From CAWBYL01 sp963793025 (GTDB taxonomy: Bacteria; Actinomycetota; Acidimicrobiia; Acidimicrobiales; Acidimicrobilacustridaceae), in the NCBI GenBank assembly GCA_963793025.1, contig CAWBYL010000001.1, forward strand, positions 310,001 to 374,000: a DNA stretch of 64,000 nucleotides, written 5' to 3'. The notes below the pieces were generated by a model, which did no database searches, was not told the DNA's origin, and saw nothing but the letters and a program-made list of their open reading frames with translations. Positions 42,475 through 53,787 of the stretch are shown here, piece by piece. Within the stretch, counting starts at the first letter, position 1, and every line of letters starts with the position of its first letter. A program made the translations under genes and the position numbers.

Positions 42475-43896
42475 TCAGCGGCGGACACCACCCTTGGTCA
42501 TCCCGAGCACGTCGAGCGCCCGGTCGAGCTCCTCGGGCTCCATGAGCCCGGCCTCGAGCACCAGGTCACGGATGCTGCGACCGGTCCGGACCGCCTCCTT
42601 CACCAGCTCGGACGCCCGCTCGTACCCGATGTAGGGGTTGAGCGAGGTGCCCAACGAGGGCGAGGACTCGGCGTAGGCGAGGCAGCGCTCGGCGTCGGCC
42701 TCGATGCCCGCCACGCAGCGCTCGGCGAACAGGCGGCACACGTTGGCCAGCAGCCGCACGGACTCGAGCACGTTGCGAGCCATCATCGGCACGTAGACGT
42801 TGAGCTCGAAGTTGCCCTGCGACCCGCCGAAGGCGACGGCGGCGTCGTTGCCGATGACCTGGGCCGCCACCTGCGTCACCGCCTCGCACATCACCGGGTT
42901 CACCTTGCCCGGCATGATCGAGGAGCCCGGCTGGAGGTCGGGAAGGTGGATCTCGGCCAGCCCGGTGCGGGGGCCCGAAGCCATCCAGCGAAGGTCGTTG
43001 GCGATCTTGGTGAGGCCCACGGCGAGGGTCCGCAGCTCGCCCGACGCCTCCACCAGTCCGTCCCGCGCTCCCTGGGCGGCGAAGTGATCGGACGCCTCCC
43101 GCAGCGGGAGGCCGGTGGTCTCGACCAGGCGGGCCACCACCTTGGGAGCGAAGGTGCGGGGTGCGTTGATGCCGGTGCCCACCGCGGTGCCCCCCAGGGG
43201 GAGCTCGCCGATCCTCGGCAGCGAGTCGTGGAGCCGACCCACCGCCGCCTCCAGCTGGGCGGCGTAGCCACCCATCTCCTGGCCCAGGGTCACCGGCGTG
43301 GCGTCCATCAGATGGGTGCGGCCCGCCTTCACCACCGATCGGAACTGGCGGGCCTTGGCTGCGAAGGCGGTCCTGAGTTGCTCGACCGCGGGGATGAGGT
43401 CCTCGGCCACGGCCTCCACCACCGCCAGGTGGACAGCCGAGGGGAACACGTCGTTGGAGCTCTGGGAGGCGTTCACGTGATCGTTGGGGTGCACGGCCCC
43501 GGGTTCGCCCAACCGCTCCGAGGCCAACGTGGCGATGACCTCGTTGACGTTCATGTTCGACGAGGTCCCGGAGCCGGTCTGGAAGACGTCGACCGGGAAC
43601 TCCTCGTCCCACCGCCCGGCGGCGACCTCACCGGCGGCCTCGCTGATGGCGGCGGCGAGACGACGGTCGACGGCGACGTCGCGGAGCGAGGCATTGACCT
43701 CGGCCGCCGCGCCCTTGACGAGGCCGAGAGCCCGGATGAGCGATCGCTCGATGGGGCGCCCCGAGATCGGGAAGTTCTCCACCGCCCGCTGGGTCTGGGC
43801 GCCGTACTTGGCCAGGAGGGGCACCTGGACGTCCCCCATGGAGTCGTGCTCGATCCTCGTGGCCGGTCGGGCCGGCAACCGCTCCGTGTCGCTCAT
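42475..43896 (-). CDS. fumC: Class II fumarate hydratase
   Basis: 473 residues. It carries the fumarase/aspartase signature GSSIMPGKVNPVMCE, the substrate-binding TGSGTSSNMNVNEVIATLAS and HPNDHVNASQSSNDVFPSAV, and TPVTLGQEMGGYAAQLE. It interconverts fumarate and malate in the TCA cycle, and it accepts malate made via the ethylmalonyl-CoA arm nearby. ATG 43896 has a leaderless TAGGTT (43908-43903) 6 nt upstream. Confidence 0.95.
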   Translation of the reverse strand: MSDTERLPARPATRIEHDSMGDVQVPLLAKYGAQTQRAVENFPISGRPIERSLIRALGLVKGAAAEVNASLRDVAVDRRLAAAISEAAGEVAAGRWDEEFPVDVFQTGSGTSSNMNVNEVIATLASERLGEPGAVHPNDHVNASQSSNDVFPSAVHLAVVEAVAEDLIPAVEQLRTAFAAKARQFRSVVKAGRTHLMDATPVTLGQEMGGYAAQLEAAVGRLHDSLPRIGELPLGGTAVGTGINAPRTFAPKVVARLVETTGLPLREASDHFAAQGARDGLVEASGELRTLAVGLTKIANDLRWMASGPRTGLAEIHLPDLQPGSSIMPGKVNPVMCEAVTQVAAQVIGNDAAVAFGGSQGNFELNVYVPMMARNVLESVRLLANVCRLFAERCVAGIEADAERCLAYAESSPSLGTSLNPYIGYERASELVKEAVRTGRSIRDLVLEAGLMEPEELDRALDVLGMTKGGVRR

Positions 43897-43902
43897 GAGG
43901 GG

Positions 43903-43908
43903 AACCTA
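43903..43908 (-). promoter_or_regulatory. -10 hexamer of fumC, leaderless
   Basis: TAGGTT on minus, 6 nt before ATG 43896. Confidence 0.5.
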
Positions 43909-43956
43909 TCCAGGCCGTCTGCCTTCACGCCCGGTGAGTCGCCGGGTGCCCGCCCC

Positions 43957-45612
43957 TCAGTCGTCGAGCCAGGCCCGGGCCAGCGACACGGTCGCCGCCT
44001 CTTCACCGAGGGCGGCCGAACCCGTGCCCGCACTCCAGTTGCCGACGTCGCGCAGCGCCGACGACGCCACGACGACCTCGCGAACCTGGATCAGGAAGAG
44101 CCAGGGCACGTCGACCGACAGCTGCTCCTGAATGATTCGATAGTCGTCTACCTGTCGCGTCACGTCGGAGGTCTCTCGGGCATCGGCGAACGCCTTGGTG
44201 ACCACCGGGTTCACGTAACGGGTGAGATTGGTGTTGATCGCCGGCTGCTCGGCCGGGATGCCGCGGAACTGTGGTTCGTAGAAGTCCGGGTGGGACTGGG
44301 CGAAGCCCACGACCAGGGCCGCCTGGTACTGGCCCACCAGCGTGGCGACGGTGAGGCCGCCTTCGTCGACGGGCTCCAGCACCACCTCGATGCCGGCGGC
44401 GGCGAGCTGCACCCGCCACAGGGACGCGACGTGGGCGATGGTCGGATCGGGTGGGACCAGCAGCGTGAAGGTGAGCGGAACCCCCGTCTCCTTCAGGTAG
44501 GCGGCCACCTGGTCCTTGGCCCGGTCGATCTCCTTGGCCGGCGCCGACCGGTCGCTGAACCACGGTGACGAGTCGCTCACGATTCCCCGGGCGACCGTCC
44601 CCTGGCCGTCGAAGACCTCTTTCAGCAGCTCGTCGCGGTCGGTGGCCAGGGCCACCGCCCGACGGGCGGTGATCTGATCGAACGGAGGACGTCCGGTGTC
44701 GAGAGCGATGGAGACCTTGGGCCGCTCGCTGTTGCGGTCGTCGATCACGGTGACGGACTTCTTGGCCTCGTCGTCGAGGTCATCGAGGCGGGCGAGCTGG
44801 CGGGGCTCGTCGATGGACGCCATGCCCACCGTGCCGTCGAGGGCGGCGCTCACCCGGTCGGCGGCCTCGGGGACGGTGACGAAGCGGACCCCGTCGAGAT
44901 GAGGCAGGCCCTCCTGCCAATAGGCGGGGTTCTTGGTGAAGCTGACGGTGCCGTCGGCGTCGGCGTCGGAACCGGCGTAGACGAAAGGGCCCGTGCCCAC
45001 GGGAACACCGCCGCTGGCCCCCGACAGGGTGGCGGGGGCGGCGATGGCGCCGATCTGGGTGGTGAGGGCCTGGGGGAAGGTGGACCACGGCGTGCTCATG
45101 AGGACCACGACCGTGCCGTCACCCGGAACGAGCACGGCCTGCACCGGGGCGAGCAGAGCGGCGGCATCGGGCGCCGTTCGCTGAGCCTCGAGGTTGGCCG
45201 CCACCGCCGCGGCGTCGAGCGGCGTTCCGTCGTGGAACGTCACCCCCGTTCGTGGGGTGATGACCCACACGGTGTACTCGGGGTTGGCCTTGATCGACTC
45301 GGCCAGCTCGGGAACCGGCACGTCGTCGTCGTCGCGACCGAGCAGGCGGTCGTAGACCACCCGGGCGGCCTGGAGCTCCGACGCCGACCACGCCGGGCCC
45401 GCGGGGATCCAGGACACCGGGGTCGACGAGACCGCGACATCGAGGGTTCCGCCGTCTCGGGGACCCGACGGGGTGGACACCGGCTCGGTGGAGTTCGGTT
45501 CGGCCGGAGTGGCGCTGCTCGAGCAGGCCGCCAACGTGAGGAGGACGAGCGCCACGAGGACGCCGGCAGCGGCCCGCAGCGGGCGGCGGGGACGCGAGAG
45601 GGCGAACGGCAC
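43957..45612 (-). CDS. Family 5 (dipeptide/oligopeptide-type) ABC solute-binding lipoprotein
   Basis: 551 residues. A lipoprotein signal (RAAAGVLVALVLLTLAACSS, lipobox LAAC) precedes the SBP-bac-5 fold: WSASELQAARVVYDRLLGRD, PEYTVWVITPRTGVTFHDGT, VGTGPFVYAG, then KNPAYWQEGLPHLDGVRFVT and RRAVALATDRDELL. It binds peptides, nickel or other ligands at the membrane. No permease or ATPase genes are adjacent, so it is an orphan. The GTG at 45612 is fixed by a TACAGT -10 (45626-45621) 8 nt upstream. Confidence 0.88.
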   Translation of the reverse strand: MPFALSRPRRPLRAAAGVLVALVLLTLAACSSSATPAEPNSTEPVSTPSGPRDGGTLDVAVSSTPVSWIPAGPAWSASELQAARVVYDRLLGRDDDDVPVPELAESIKANPEYTVWVITPRTGVTFHDGTPLDAAAVAANLEAQRTAPDAAALLAPVQAVLVPGDGTVVVLMSTPWSTFPQALTTQIGAIAAPATLSGASGGVPVGTGPFVYAGSDADADGTVSFTKNPAYWQEGLPHLDGVRFVTVPEAADRVSAALDGTVGMASIDEPRQLARLDDLDDEAKKSVTVIDDRNSERPKVSIALDTGRPPFDQITARRAVALATDRDELLKEVFDGQGTVARGIVSDSSPWFSDRSAPAKEIDRAKDQVAAYLKETGVPLTFTLLVPPDPTIAHVASLWRVQLAAAGIEVVLEPVDEGGLTVATLVGQYQAALVVGFAQSHPDFYEPQFRGIPAEQPAINTNLTRYVNPVVTKAFADARETSDVTRQVDDYRIIQEQLSVDVPWLFLIQVREVVVASSALRDVGNWSAGTGSAALGEEAATVSLARAWLDD

Positions 45613-45620
45613 GGACGACG

Positions 45621-45626
45621 ACTGTA
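45621..45626 (-). promoter_or_regulatory. -10 hexamer of the binding-protein gene, leaderless
   Basis: TACAGT on minus, 8 nt before GTG 45612. It decides this start against longer upstream frames. Confidence 0.5.
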
Positions 45627-45681
45627 CGCGTGGGGAGGTCCGCCGTCGGCGCGGTCCGCTCGTCGGCGCGAGGATCGGAAG

Positions 45682-46587
45682 GTGACGACGTCGTTGAAGG
45701 TCAGGATCGGAATCGGCCTGGGCACCATGACCGCCGCGGGTACGGCCGACCGCTTCGCCGTCCTGGTCGACCGGTGCGAACAGCTCGGCTTCGACTCCCT
45801 CTGGGTGTCCGAGCGCATCGGGGCCTCGGCCCCCGATCCGTTGATCGCCCTGGCCGTGGCGGCCGGTCGGACCGAGCGGCTCAAGCTCGGCACCGCCGTG
45901 CTCGTCCTCCCGGGTCGGAACCCGGTCGTGCTGGCCAAGGAGCTGGCCAGCCTCGACGTCCTCTCCGGTGGTCGCTTCCTCCCCGCCGTGGGTCTCGGCG
46001 TCGCCGACCCCCCGGAGCAACGGGCCTTCGGCGTCGAGCGCAAGGAGCGGGGCCGTCGCCACGACGAGGCCCTCGAGCTCATGCGCAAGTGCTGGACGGG
46101 CGAGGTCGTGTCACACCGGGGCGAGTTCTACTCCGTCGACGACGTGCAGGTCCTCCCCCGACCGGTCCAGGACACCCTCGATGTCTGGCTCGGCGGAGCG
46201 GCCCCCGCCGAGCTCCGCCGCGTCGGCCGGGTGGGCGATGGCTGGCTCCCCTCGTTCTGCACCCCCGATGCGGTGGTGCGGGGTCGTCCGGTGATCGAGG
46301 CCGCCGCCGCCGAGGCGGGGCGATCCATCGACCCCGAGCACTACGGGGCCCTCGTCTCCTACTGCGACGGCGAGATCCCCGCTCGGGTGCGGGAGCTGAT
46401 CGAGCGCCGGGCGCCGGGCGCCGATCCCCGAGCGGTGATCCCCACCCGACGCGGGTTGGCCGCGCTGATCGGCGAGTTCGTCGAGGCGGGAGCCTCGAAG
46501 TTCGTGGTCGTGCCCCTCACCGGTGACGCCGAACCCGATGCCGAGCTCGGCGCACTGGCCGAGGAGTTGCTCCCCCTCGAGACCTGA
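45682..46587 (+). CDS. LLM-class F420-dependent oxidoreductase
   Basis: 301 residues of the luciferase-like barrel: CEQLGFDSLWVSERIG, LKLGTAVLVLPGRNPVVLAK, SLDVLSGGRFLPAVGLGVAD, ALELMRKCWTGEVVSHRGEF-Y and LDVWLGGAAPAELRRVGRVG. It is related to F420-dependent reductases acting on small organics, but the substrate is unknown. The GTG at 45682 begins the fold (TTSLKVRIGIGLGTMTAAGT). It is divergent from the binding protein and convergent with a VOC gene. Confidence 0.87.
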   Translation: MTTSLKVRIGIGLGTMTAAGTADRFAVLVDRCEQLGFDSLWVSERIGASAPDPLIALAVAAGRTERLKLGTAVLVLPGRNPVVLAKELASLDVLSGGRFLPAVGLGVADPPEQRAFGVERKERGRRHDEALELMRKCWTGEVVSHRGEFYSVDDVQVLPRPVQDTLDVWLGGAAPAELRRVGRVGDGWLPSFCTPDAVVRGRPVIEAAAAEAGRSIDPEHYGALVSYCDGEIPARVRELIERRAPGADPRAVIPTRRGLAALIGEFVEAGASKFVVVPLTGDAEPDAELGALAEELLPLET

Positions 46588-46610
46588 TCGCGGCGCCCGG
46601 TGCGATCAGG
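46583..46610. terminator. Hairpin formed by the two convergent stop regions
   Basis: CCTGATCGC (46583-46591) pairs with GCGATCAGG (46602-46610). The TGA of the plus-strand gene and the reverse-strand TGA of the VOC gene lie on opposite arms, so the hairpin serves both directions. Confidence 0.6.
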
Positions 46611-47058
46611 CCGGTTCGATGACCGCCTCCATGAGCTCCACCCGGGTTCCGTCGGGGTCGGCCAGGAACAGGAGGTCCATGTGACCGCCCTCGAACGGGA
46701 GGCGGGTGCGGGTCGACTCCACCACGGTGGCTCCGAGGGCCACGAGATCAGCCTCGACCGCCGGGAGGTCGACGACGTTGAAGGAGAGGTGGGTGATGCC
46801 CATCTGGCCCCGCGAGGTGGAGGGGGTCCCGAACGGCTGCGGGGAGGTCCACCCCAGCAGCTCGATCTTCATGCCGTCCTTCTGGATCATCTGGCTCTTC
46901 AGGACGACGCCCTCGTCGACCTCGAGGGTGTGGGCGCACTCGTCGCCGACGTCGAAGCCCTCGGCCACCTCGAAACCGAGGCCTTCGGTGTAGAAGCGCA
47001 ACGACGCCTCGAGGTCGGACACGCACAGACCGATGTGGGACACGCTGATGCTCGCCAT
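46606..47058 (-). CDS. VOC/glyoxalase superfamily protein
   Basis: 150 residues made of two beta-alpha-beta-beta-beta modules. The first opens SVSHIGLCVSDLEASLRFYT with His8. The second is GITHLSFNVVDLPAVEADLV, and the end is FLADPDGTRVELMEA with the metal Glu. It is a metal-dependent lyase, isomerase or dioxygenase-like protein of unknown substrate. ATG 47058 has CAGGAT 6 nt upstream, a weak -10. Confidence 0.85.
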   Translation of the reverse strand: MASISVSHIGLCVSDLEASLRFYTEGLGFEVAEGFDVGDECAHTLEVDEGVVLKSQMIQKDGMKIELLGWTSPQPFGTPSTSRGQMGITHLSFNVVDLPAVEADLVALGATVVESTRTRLPFEGGHMDLLFLADPDGTRVELMEAVIEPA

Positions 47059-47136
47059 GGCGCCATCCTGGCCGATCTCGGCGCAGACCGCAGGACGAAG
47101 GCGCCCACCGAAGATGCCGGCGCAGGCGACGGGCGA

Positions 47137-47142
47137 TAGGTT
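47137..47142 (+). promoter_or_regulatory. -10 hexamer of an acyl-CoA dehydrogenase gene, leaderless
   Basis: TAGGTT, 8 nt before GTG 47151. It favours this GTG over the in-frame GTG at 47145, which would be only 2 nt away. Confidence 0.5.
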
Positions 47143-47150
47143 CGGTGACC

Positions 47151-48389
47151 GTGTCCACCACTGACGAGATGATCTCGACCGATACGCCGGAGCAGGCGGA
47201 GTTCCGGGCCGAGGTCCGGAACTTCCTCGCCGCCAACGCCAAGCCCCGCCAGGACAGCAGCCCCTGGGCTCTCAACGTCCACACGAGCGAGGACGAGGCC
47301 CGCGAAGCGTTCGACGAAGGGTGCCGCTGGCAGCGCACCCTGTACGACAACCACCTGGCCGGGCTGACCTTTCCGGTCGAGTACGGCGGCCGGGGCGGGC
47401 AACCCTGGCACGAGTCGATCTACCGCGAGGAGGCTCTCGGCTACGACGTGAGCGCGGGCTTCATCAACGCCACCATGGCGATGCTCCTCCCGACGCTCAT
47501 GAAGCACGCGTCCGACGAGCAGAAGGCCGAGTACATCCCCAAGATCCTCTCGGCCGAGATCTCGATCTGCCAGCTCTTCAGCGAGCCCGGAGCCGGATCG
47601 GACCTGGCCGGACTGGCCTGCCGGGCCATTCGTGACGGCGACGAGTTCGTGGTCACCGGCCAGAAGGTGTGGAACTCGGCGGCGCAGTTCTGCAACTGGG
47701 GGATGCTGCTCACCCGCACCAACCCCGACGCCCCGAAGCACCAGGGCATCACCTTCGTGCTCGTCGACATGGCGAGCCCGGGCATCGAGGTGCGACCCCT
47801 CGTCCAGCCGACCGGCGCCTCCCACTTCAACGAGGTCTTCCTCACCGAGGTTCGCATCCCGGTGGCCAACGTCGTCGGTGAGATCGACGGAGGCTGGGCG
47901 CCGGCCCGCACCGTCATGTCGAACGAGTCGGCCTTCATCGGCGGCGGCAGCGGCGGTCCGAGCACCTATGACCGGCTGCTGATGCTGGCCCGGGACTTCG
48001 AGGTCACCGACGACTCGGTCATCCGCCAGGAGCTGGCCACCGCCTACACCCGGGAACGGGTCCTGTCGTTCGTGAGCGAGCGCATCATGGCCGCCGTGCG
48101 CCGGCGTGAGGTCCCGCCGGTCGACCCGTCCATCCTGAAGCTCTACATCGCCGAGACCCGCGTGCAGTCCGGCAACCTGGCCATGCAGATCGGCGGGGCG
48201 GCGGCCCAGGCCGGCGATGGCGAGCAGTCGAAGTGGATGCAGCACGAGGTCCTCAGCCGGTTCGGCATCTCCATCGGCGGCGGCACCAACGAGGTCATGC
48301 GCAACAACCTCGCCGAGCGGGCCCTGGGCCTGCCCAAGGAGCCGGGATTCGACAAGACCATGCCCTGGAAGGACATCCCCCGGAGCTGA
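47151..48389 (+). CDS. Acyl-CoA dehydrogenase family protein
   Basis: 412 residues: TPEQAEFRAEVRNFLAANAK, FPVEYGGRGGQPWHESIYRE, LFSEPGAGSDLAGLACRAIR, VTGQKVWNSAAQFCNWGMLL, and a C-terminus GGGTNEVMRNNLAERALGLP. The GGGTNEVMRN end with substrate-binding helices is typical of medium/long-chain and sterol-chain FadE enzymes. The GTG start is chosen by its leaderless -10. A NuoF-like gene follows 55 bp later. Confidence 0.92.
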   Translation: MSTTDEMISTDTPEQAEFRAEVRNFLAANAKPRQDSSPWALNVHTSEDEAREAFDEGCRWQRTLYDNHLAGLTFPVEYGGRGGQPWHESIYREEALGYDVSAGFINATMAMLLPTLMKHASDEQKAEYIPKILSAEISICQLFSEPGAGSDLAGLACRAIRDGDEFVVTGQKVWNSAAQFCNWGMLLTRTNPDAPKHQGITFVLVDMASPGIEVRPLVQPTGASHFNEVFLTEVRIPVANVVGEIDGGWAPARTVMSNESAFIGGGSGGPSTYDRLLMLARDFEVTDDSVIRQELATAYTRERVLSFVSERIMAAVRRREVPPVDPSILKLYIAETRVQSGNLAMQIGGAAAQAGDGEQSKWMQHEVLSRFGISIGGGTNEVMRNNLAERALGLPKEPGFDKTMPWKDIPRS

Positions 48390-48444
48390 GCCTCCGCCCG
48401 AGTGTCGAGGGCTGCTGATTCCTCATCGTGGGAAGGTTGCACGG

Positions 48445-49923
48445 ATGACCATCGTTCACAGACTCCTACCTCCGGAACCGGTCAGGTCTCTCGACGAGTA
48501 CCTGAAGCGACGGGGTGGCCGCGGCCTCGAGAACGCGGGCCAGGTGGAGCACCAGGCCATCGTCGACGAGCTGGAGGCGGCCGGGCTCCGCGGTCGCGGC
48601 GGGGCCGGATTCCCGACGCACATCAAGTGGCGCACCATCCGGGAGAACCGCTCCGACGTCATCCCCGCCACGGTGGTGGTCAACGGCGCCGAGGGCGAGC
48701 CGGGCACGTTCAAGGACCGCACGATCCTGCAGCTGGACCCCTACCTCGTCATCGAAGGTGGCCTGATCGCCGCCATCGCCATCGGGGCCGACAAGGTGGT
48801 CTTCGCCCTGAAGGCCTCCTTCGGCACCGTCGTCACCCGCTTCCGCGAGGCGCTGGCCGAGGTCGAGGCGGCCGGTTGGTGTCCCGACATCGAGCTGGTG
48901 GTGTTCGAAGGGCCTGACGAGTACCTCTACGGCGAGGAGACGGCCCTGCTCGAGACCATCGACGGCCGCTACCCGCTCCCCCGCCTGGCCCCGCCGTACC
49001 GGCGTGGCGTCGACGAGGTGGTGGAGTTCGCCTCCGACGTGGGCTCCGGCAGCGGCCAGTCCGGCCACGTGGAGCTGGCCGAGCCCGACAACGCGACCGG
49101 GGCGCCACCGGCACTGGTCGAGAACGTCGAGACGATAGCCAACGTGCCCGGCATCATCGCCCGCGGGGGTTCCTGGTGGCGCACCGAGGGCACCGACCAG
49201 TCACCGGGCACGATCGTGTGCACGGTGACGGGGAGCGTGCAACACGCCGGCGTGGCCGAGTTCATGATGGGCACCCCGTTGCGCGAGGTCATCGAGACGA
49301 TCTCCGGGGGGGCGCTACCCGGTCGAAGGATCGCCGCCGTGCTCGTCGGCGTGTCGAACGCCCTCCTCACCGAAGAGCACCTCGACGCCCCGGTCAGCTA
49401 CGAGGGTCTGGCCGCCGTCGGCAGCGGTCTCGGCTCGGCCGGGTTCATGGTGCTCGACGACCACGACGACCCGGTGGCCGTCGTCGCCGGCGTGACCCGG
49501 TTTCTGGCCATCGAGTCCTGTGGGCAGTGCACGCCCTGCAAGCAGGGCGGACTCGCCCTGAGCGGGCTGCTCGACCGTCTGTGCCGCAACCAGTCCGAGC
49601 CCGGCGACCTGGCCGCCATCGGCGAGCGGGTGGCCACCGTCGCCGACGGAGCCCGCTGCTTCCTGGCCAGTCAGATCGAGGTGGTGGCGGGAAGCCTGCT
49701 GAAGACGTTCGGACCCGCCGTCGAGGCCCATGCCAACGGCACCGCCCCGGCTGTGGAACCGGCCTTGGTGGCCGAGCTGGTGGACATCGCCGGCGGAGAG
49801 GCCAGGGTCGACGTCCGCCACGCCCGCAAGCAGCCCGACTGGACCTACGACGCCATCGACTCCGGGCAGTCGCCTGCGGATCGGTTGGGCGATCACCGGG
49901 CCCCGCACTCCCTCGACGGCTGA
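48445..49923 (+). CDS. NuoF-like NADH-binding flavoprotein
   Basis: 492 residues. NuoF motifs: FMN/NAD loop GLRGRGGAGFPTHIKW, NGAEGEPGTFKDRTI, YGEETALLETIDGRYP and the N3-type [4Fe-4S] loop ESCGQCTPCKQG. The protein should bind FMN, NAD(H) and one cluster. It is not in a nuo operon and follows an acyl-CoA dehydrogenase. It may be an electron-bifurcating or NAD-reducing partner of another flavoprotein rather than complex I. The ATG at 48445 starts the fold, with GGAAGG upstream. Confidence 0.85.
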   Translation: MTIVHRLLPPEPVRSLDEYLKRRGGRGLENAGQVEHQAIVDELEAAGLRGRGGAGFPTHIKWRTIRENRSDVIPATVVVNGAEGEPGTFKDRTILQLDPYLVIEGGLIAAIAIGADKVVFALKASFGTVVTRFREALAEVEAAGWCPDIELVVFEGPDEYLYGEETALLETIDGRYPLPRLAPPYRRGVDEVVEFASDVGSGSGQSGHVELAEPDNATGAPPALVENVETIANVPGIIARGGSWWRTEGTDQSPGTIVCTVTGSVQHAGVAEFMMGTPLREVIETISGGALPGRRIAAVLVGVSNALLTEEHLDAPVSYEGLAAVGSGLGSAGFMVLDDHDDPVAVVAGVTRFLAIESCGQCTPCKQGGLALSGLLDRLCRNQSEPGDLAAIGERVATVADGARCFLASQIEVVAGSLLKTFGPAVEAHANGTAPAVEPALVAELVDIAGGEARVDVRHARKQPDWTYDAIDSGQSPADRLGDHRAPHSLDG

Positions 49924-50017
49924 GGCGGTCGATCACCGGCGTGGTTCTCGCCGCCGCGCCGGGCGGGTACCAACGCTTCGTGCTCCTTCGTCCCGCTGGA
50001 GCCACGAGGAGTCGATC

Positions 50018-52120
<2,103 letters not shown>

Positions 52121-52149
52121 TCACCCCTACCGCCGGTGCTCGCACCACG

Positions 52150-52194
52150 AGCTGGCTCCGTTCGTAACGGAAACCGTTACGAACGGAGCCAGCT
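52150..52194. terminator. Perfect 21-bp hairpin after catalase, bidirectional
   Basis: AGCTGGCTCCGTTCGTAACG-G (52150-52170), a loop of AAA, and its exact complement (52174-52194). It is situated between convergent genes, 30 bp past the catalase stop. Confidence 0.85.
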
Positions 52195-52225
52195 TGGGAA
52201 GGTGGGGGTGAGCCCGGCAGGCCTG

Positions 52226-53377
52226 TCAGCGGCCGTGGCCCAGGAGTTGGTTGAGACGCGCCGCCTGGCGGGTCTGGTGGTCACGTTCGGCCAGGTTCGG
52301 CGCGTCGTGGGCCGCCTCGGCATAGAGGTGGGCGGCGAGCTCGAGGTCGCCGTTGCGCTCGTGGAGGTGGGCAGCGACGGCGACGTGGCGCGGGATGCTC
52401 TCGTCGACGTCGGCCAACGCCGCCAGCCCGGCAGGCGCGCCGTCGGCCTCACCCACTGCGACGGCGCGGTTCAGTCGGACGATCGGTGTGTCGGCGAACC
52501 CCAGCAACTCGTCGTACCACTCCACGATCTGGACCCAGTCGGTGTCCTCGAAGCGGGGTGCGTCGGCGTGGAGCGCCGCTATCGCGGCCTGGGCCTGGTA
52601 CTCACCCAGTCGGTCCTCCCCGAGAGCGGCCTGCAGGACGGCGACTCCCTCGGCGATGAGCTCGGTGTCCCACTGGCTGCGGTCCTGCTCGGCGAGAGGC
52701 ACGATCCCTCCGCCCGGTGCAACACGGCTCCGGCGACGAGCATGGTGCAGCAACATCAGAGCGAGCAGGCCGTCGGTCTCGGGATCGTCGACCAGCGTGG
52801 CCAGTTGCCGGGCCAGCCGGATGGCCTCGGCGGCGAGGTCCACATCACCCGAGTACCCCTCGTTGAACACGAGGTAGAGGACCCGCATCACCGTCCGCAG
52901 CTCACCGAGCCGGTCGATACCGGCCTCGCCGACCGTGCGCTTGGCCCGACTGATCCGCTGCGCCATGGTGCTCTCGGGCACGAGGTAGGCCTGGGCGATC
53001 TGGCGGGTGGTCAGCCCGCCCACTGCCCGCAGTGTGAGCGCCACCGCCGAGGACGGAGTCAGGTCGTGATGAGCACACAGGAAGTAGAGGCGCAGGGTGT
53101 CGTCGTCACCCGACACGACACCGGTGGGCGGATCCGACCCGAAGCGCTCCTCGCGTACGCGTCGGGCGGCGTCCGAGCGCGCCATGTCGAGGAACGCCCG
53201 CCAGGCGACGGTGATCAGCCAGGCCACAGGATCGGACGGTGTGCCTTCGCGCCACGCGGAGAGGGCCCGGACGAGCGCCTCCTGCACCGCGTCCTCGGCC
53301 GTCGCGAAGTCAGCGCCGCGACGGACGAGGACGCTCAGGACCTTCGGGACGAGCTCGCGCCGCTCGAGATCGTCCAC
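52226..53377 (-). CDS. ECF RNA polymerase sigma factor with C-terminal TPR-like domain
   Basis: 383 residues. Region 2 is DFATAEDAVQEALVRALSAW, followed by WLITVAWRAFLDMARSDAAR. Region 4 is LTTRQIAQAYLVPESTMAQR-ISRAKRTV. A long helical C-terminus (RVLYLVFNEGYSGD, then WYDELLGFADTPIVRLNRAV-AVGEADG) belongs to the YCII-associated ECF group. Such sigma factors are normally coupled to the YCII-like protein encoded just upstream. The GTG at 53377 begins right after that gene's stop, so co-translation is likely. Confidence 0.9.
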   Translation of the reverse strand: MDDLERRELVPKVLSVLVRRGADFATAEDAVQEALVRALSAWREGTPSDPVAWLITVAWRAFLDMARSDAARRVREERFGSDPPTGVVSGDDDTLRLYFLCAHHDLTPSSAVALTLRAVGGLTTRQIAQAYLVPESTMAQRISRAKRTVGEAGIDRLGELRTVMRVLYLVFNEGYSGDVDLAAEAIRLARQLATLVDDPETDGLLALMLLHHARRRSRVAPGGGIVPLAEQDRSQWDTELIAEGVAVLQAALGEDRLGEYQAQAAIAALHADAPRFEDTDWVQIVEWYDELLGFADTPIVRLNRAVAVGEADGAPAGLAALADVDESIPRHVAVAAHLHERNGDLELAAHLYAEAAHDAPNLAERDHQTRQAARLNQLLGHGR

Positions 53378-53379
53378 GA

Positions 53380-53787
53380 TCAGTCGGTGACCGTCGGCGG
53401 TGCCGTCAGGAAGGGCCGGACCTCCAGCCACTCGTGGATCGGGTCACCGCCGGCGCCGGGGGCGGACGACAGTTCTCCCGCGAGCTCGACGGCCCGCTCG
53501 TAGCTGTCGACGTCGATGACCATCCATCCCGCGATGAGGTCCTTCGTCTCGGCGAAGGGACCGTCGGTCACCGGAGGTCGCCCGTCACCGTCGGAGCGGA
53601 TCCAGGCGCCGTCGGGCGCCAGCGCCTGAGCGTCGACGAACTCTCCCGTGCCCTCGAGTCGAGCGGCGAAGTCACGCATGAACTGGAAGTGCGTCTCGAC
53701 CTCATCCGGTGTCCACTTGTCCATCGAGACGTTGTTGACGGGTGCCGGAGCGCCTCGGTAGTGCTTGAGCAGCAGGTATTTGGCCAT
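53380..53787 (-). CDS. YCII-related protein partnered with the ECF sigma factor
   Basis: 135 residues: MAKYLLLKHYRGAPAPVNNV, MRDFAARLEGTGEFVDAQAL, PPVTDGPFAETKDLIAGWMV and VDSYERAVELAGELSSAPGA. This is the YCII fold with the GPF-E-K motif. It is transcribed just before an ECF sigma factor, the arrangement typical of this group, and it may modulate the sigma factor. ATG 53787. Confidence 0.88.
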   Translation of the reverse strand: MAKYLLLKHYRGAPAPVNNVSMDKWTPDEVETHFQFMRDFAARLEGTGEFVDAQALAPDGAWIRSDGDGRPPVTDGPFAETKDLIAGWMVIDVDSYERAVELAGELSSAPGAGGDPIHEWLEVRPFLTAPPTVTD

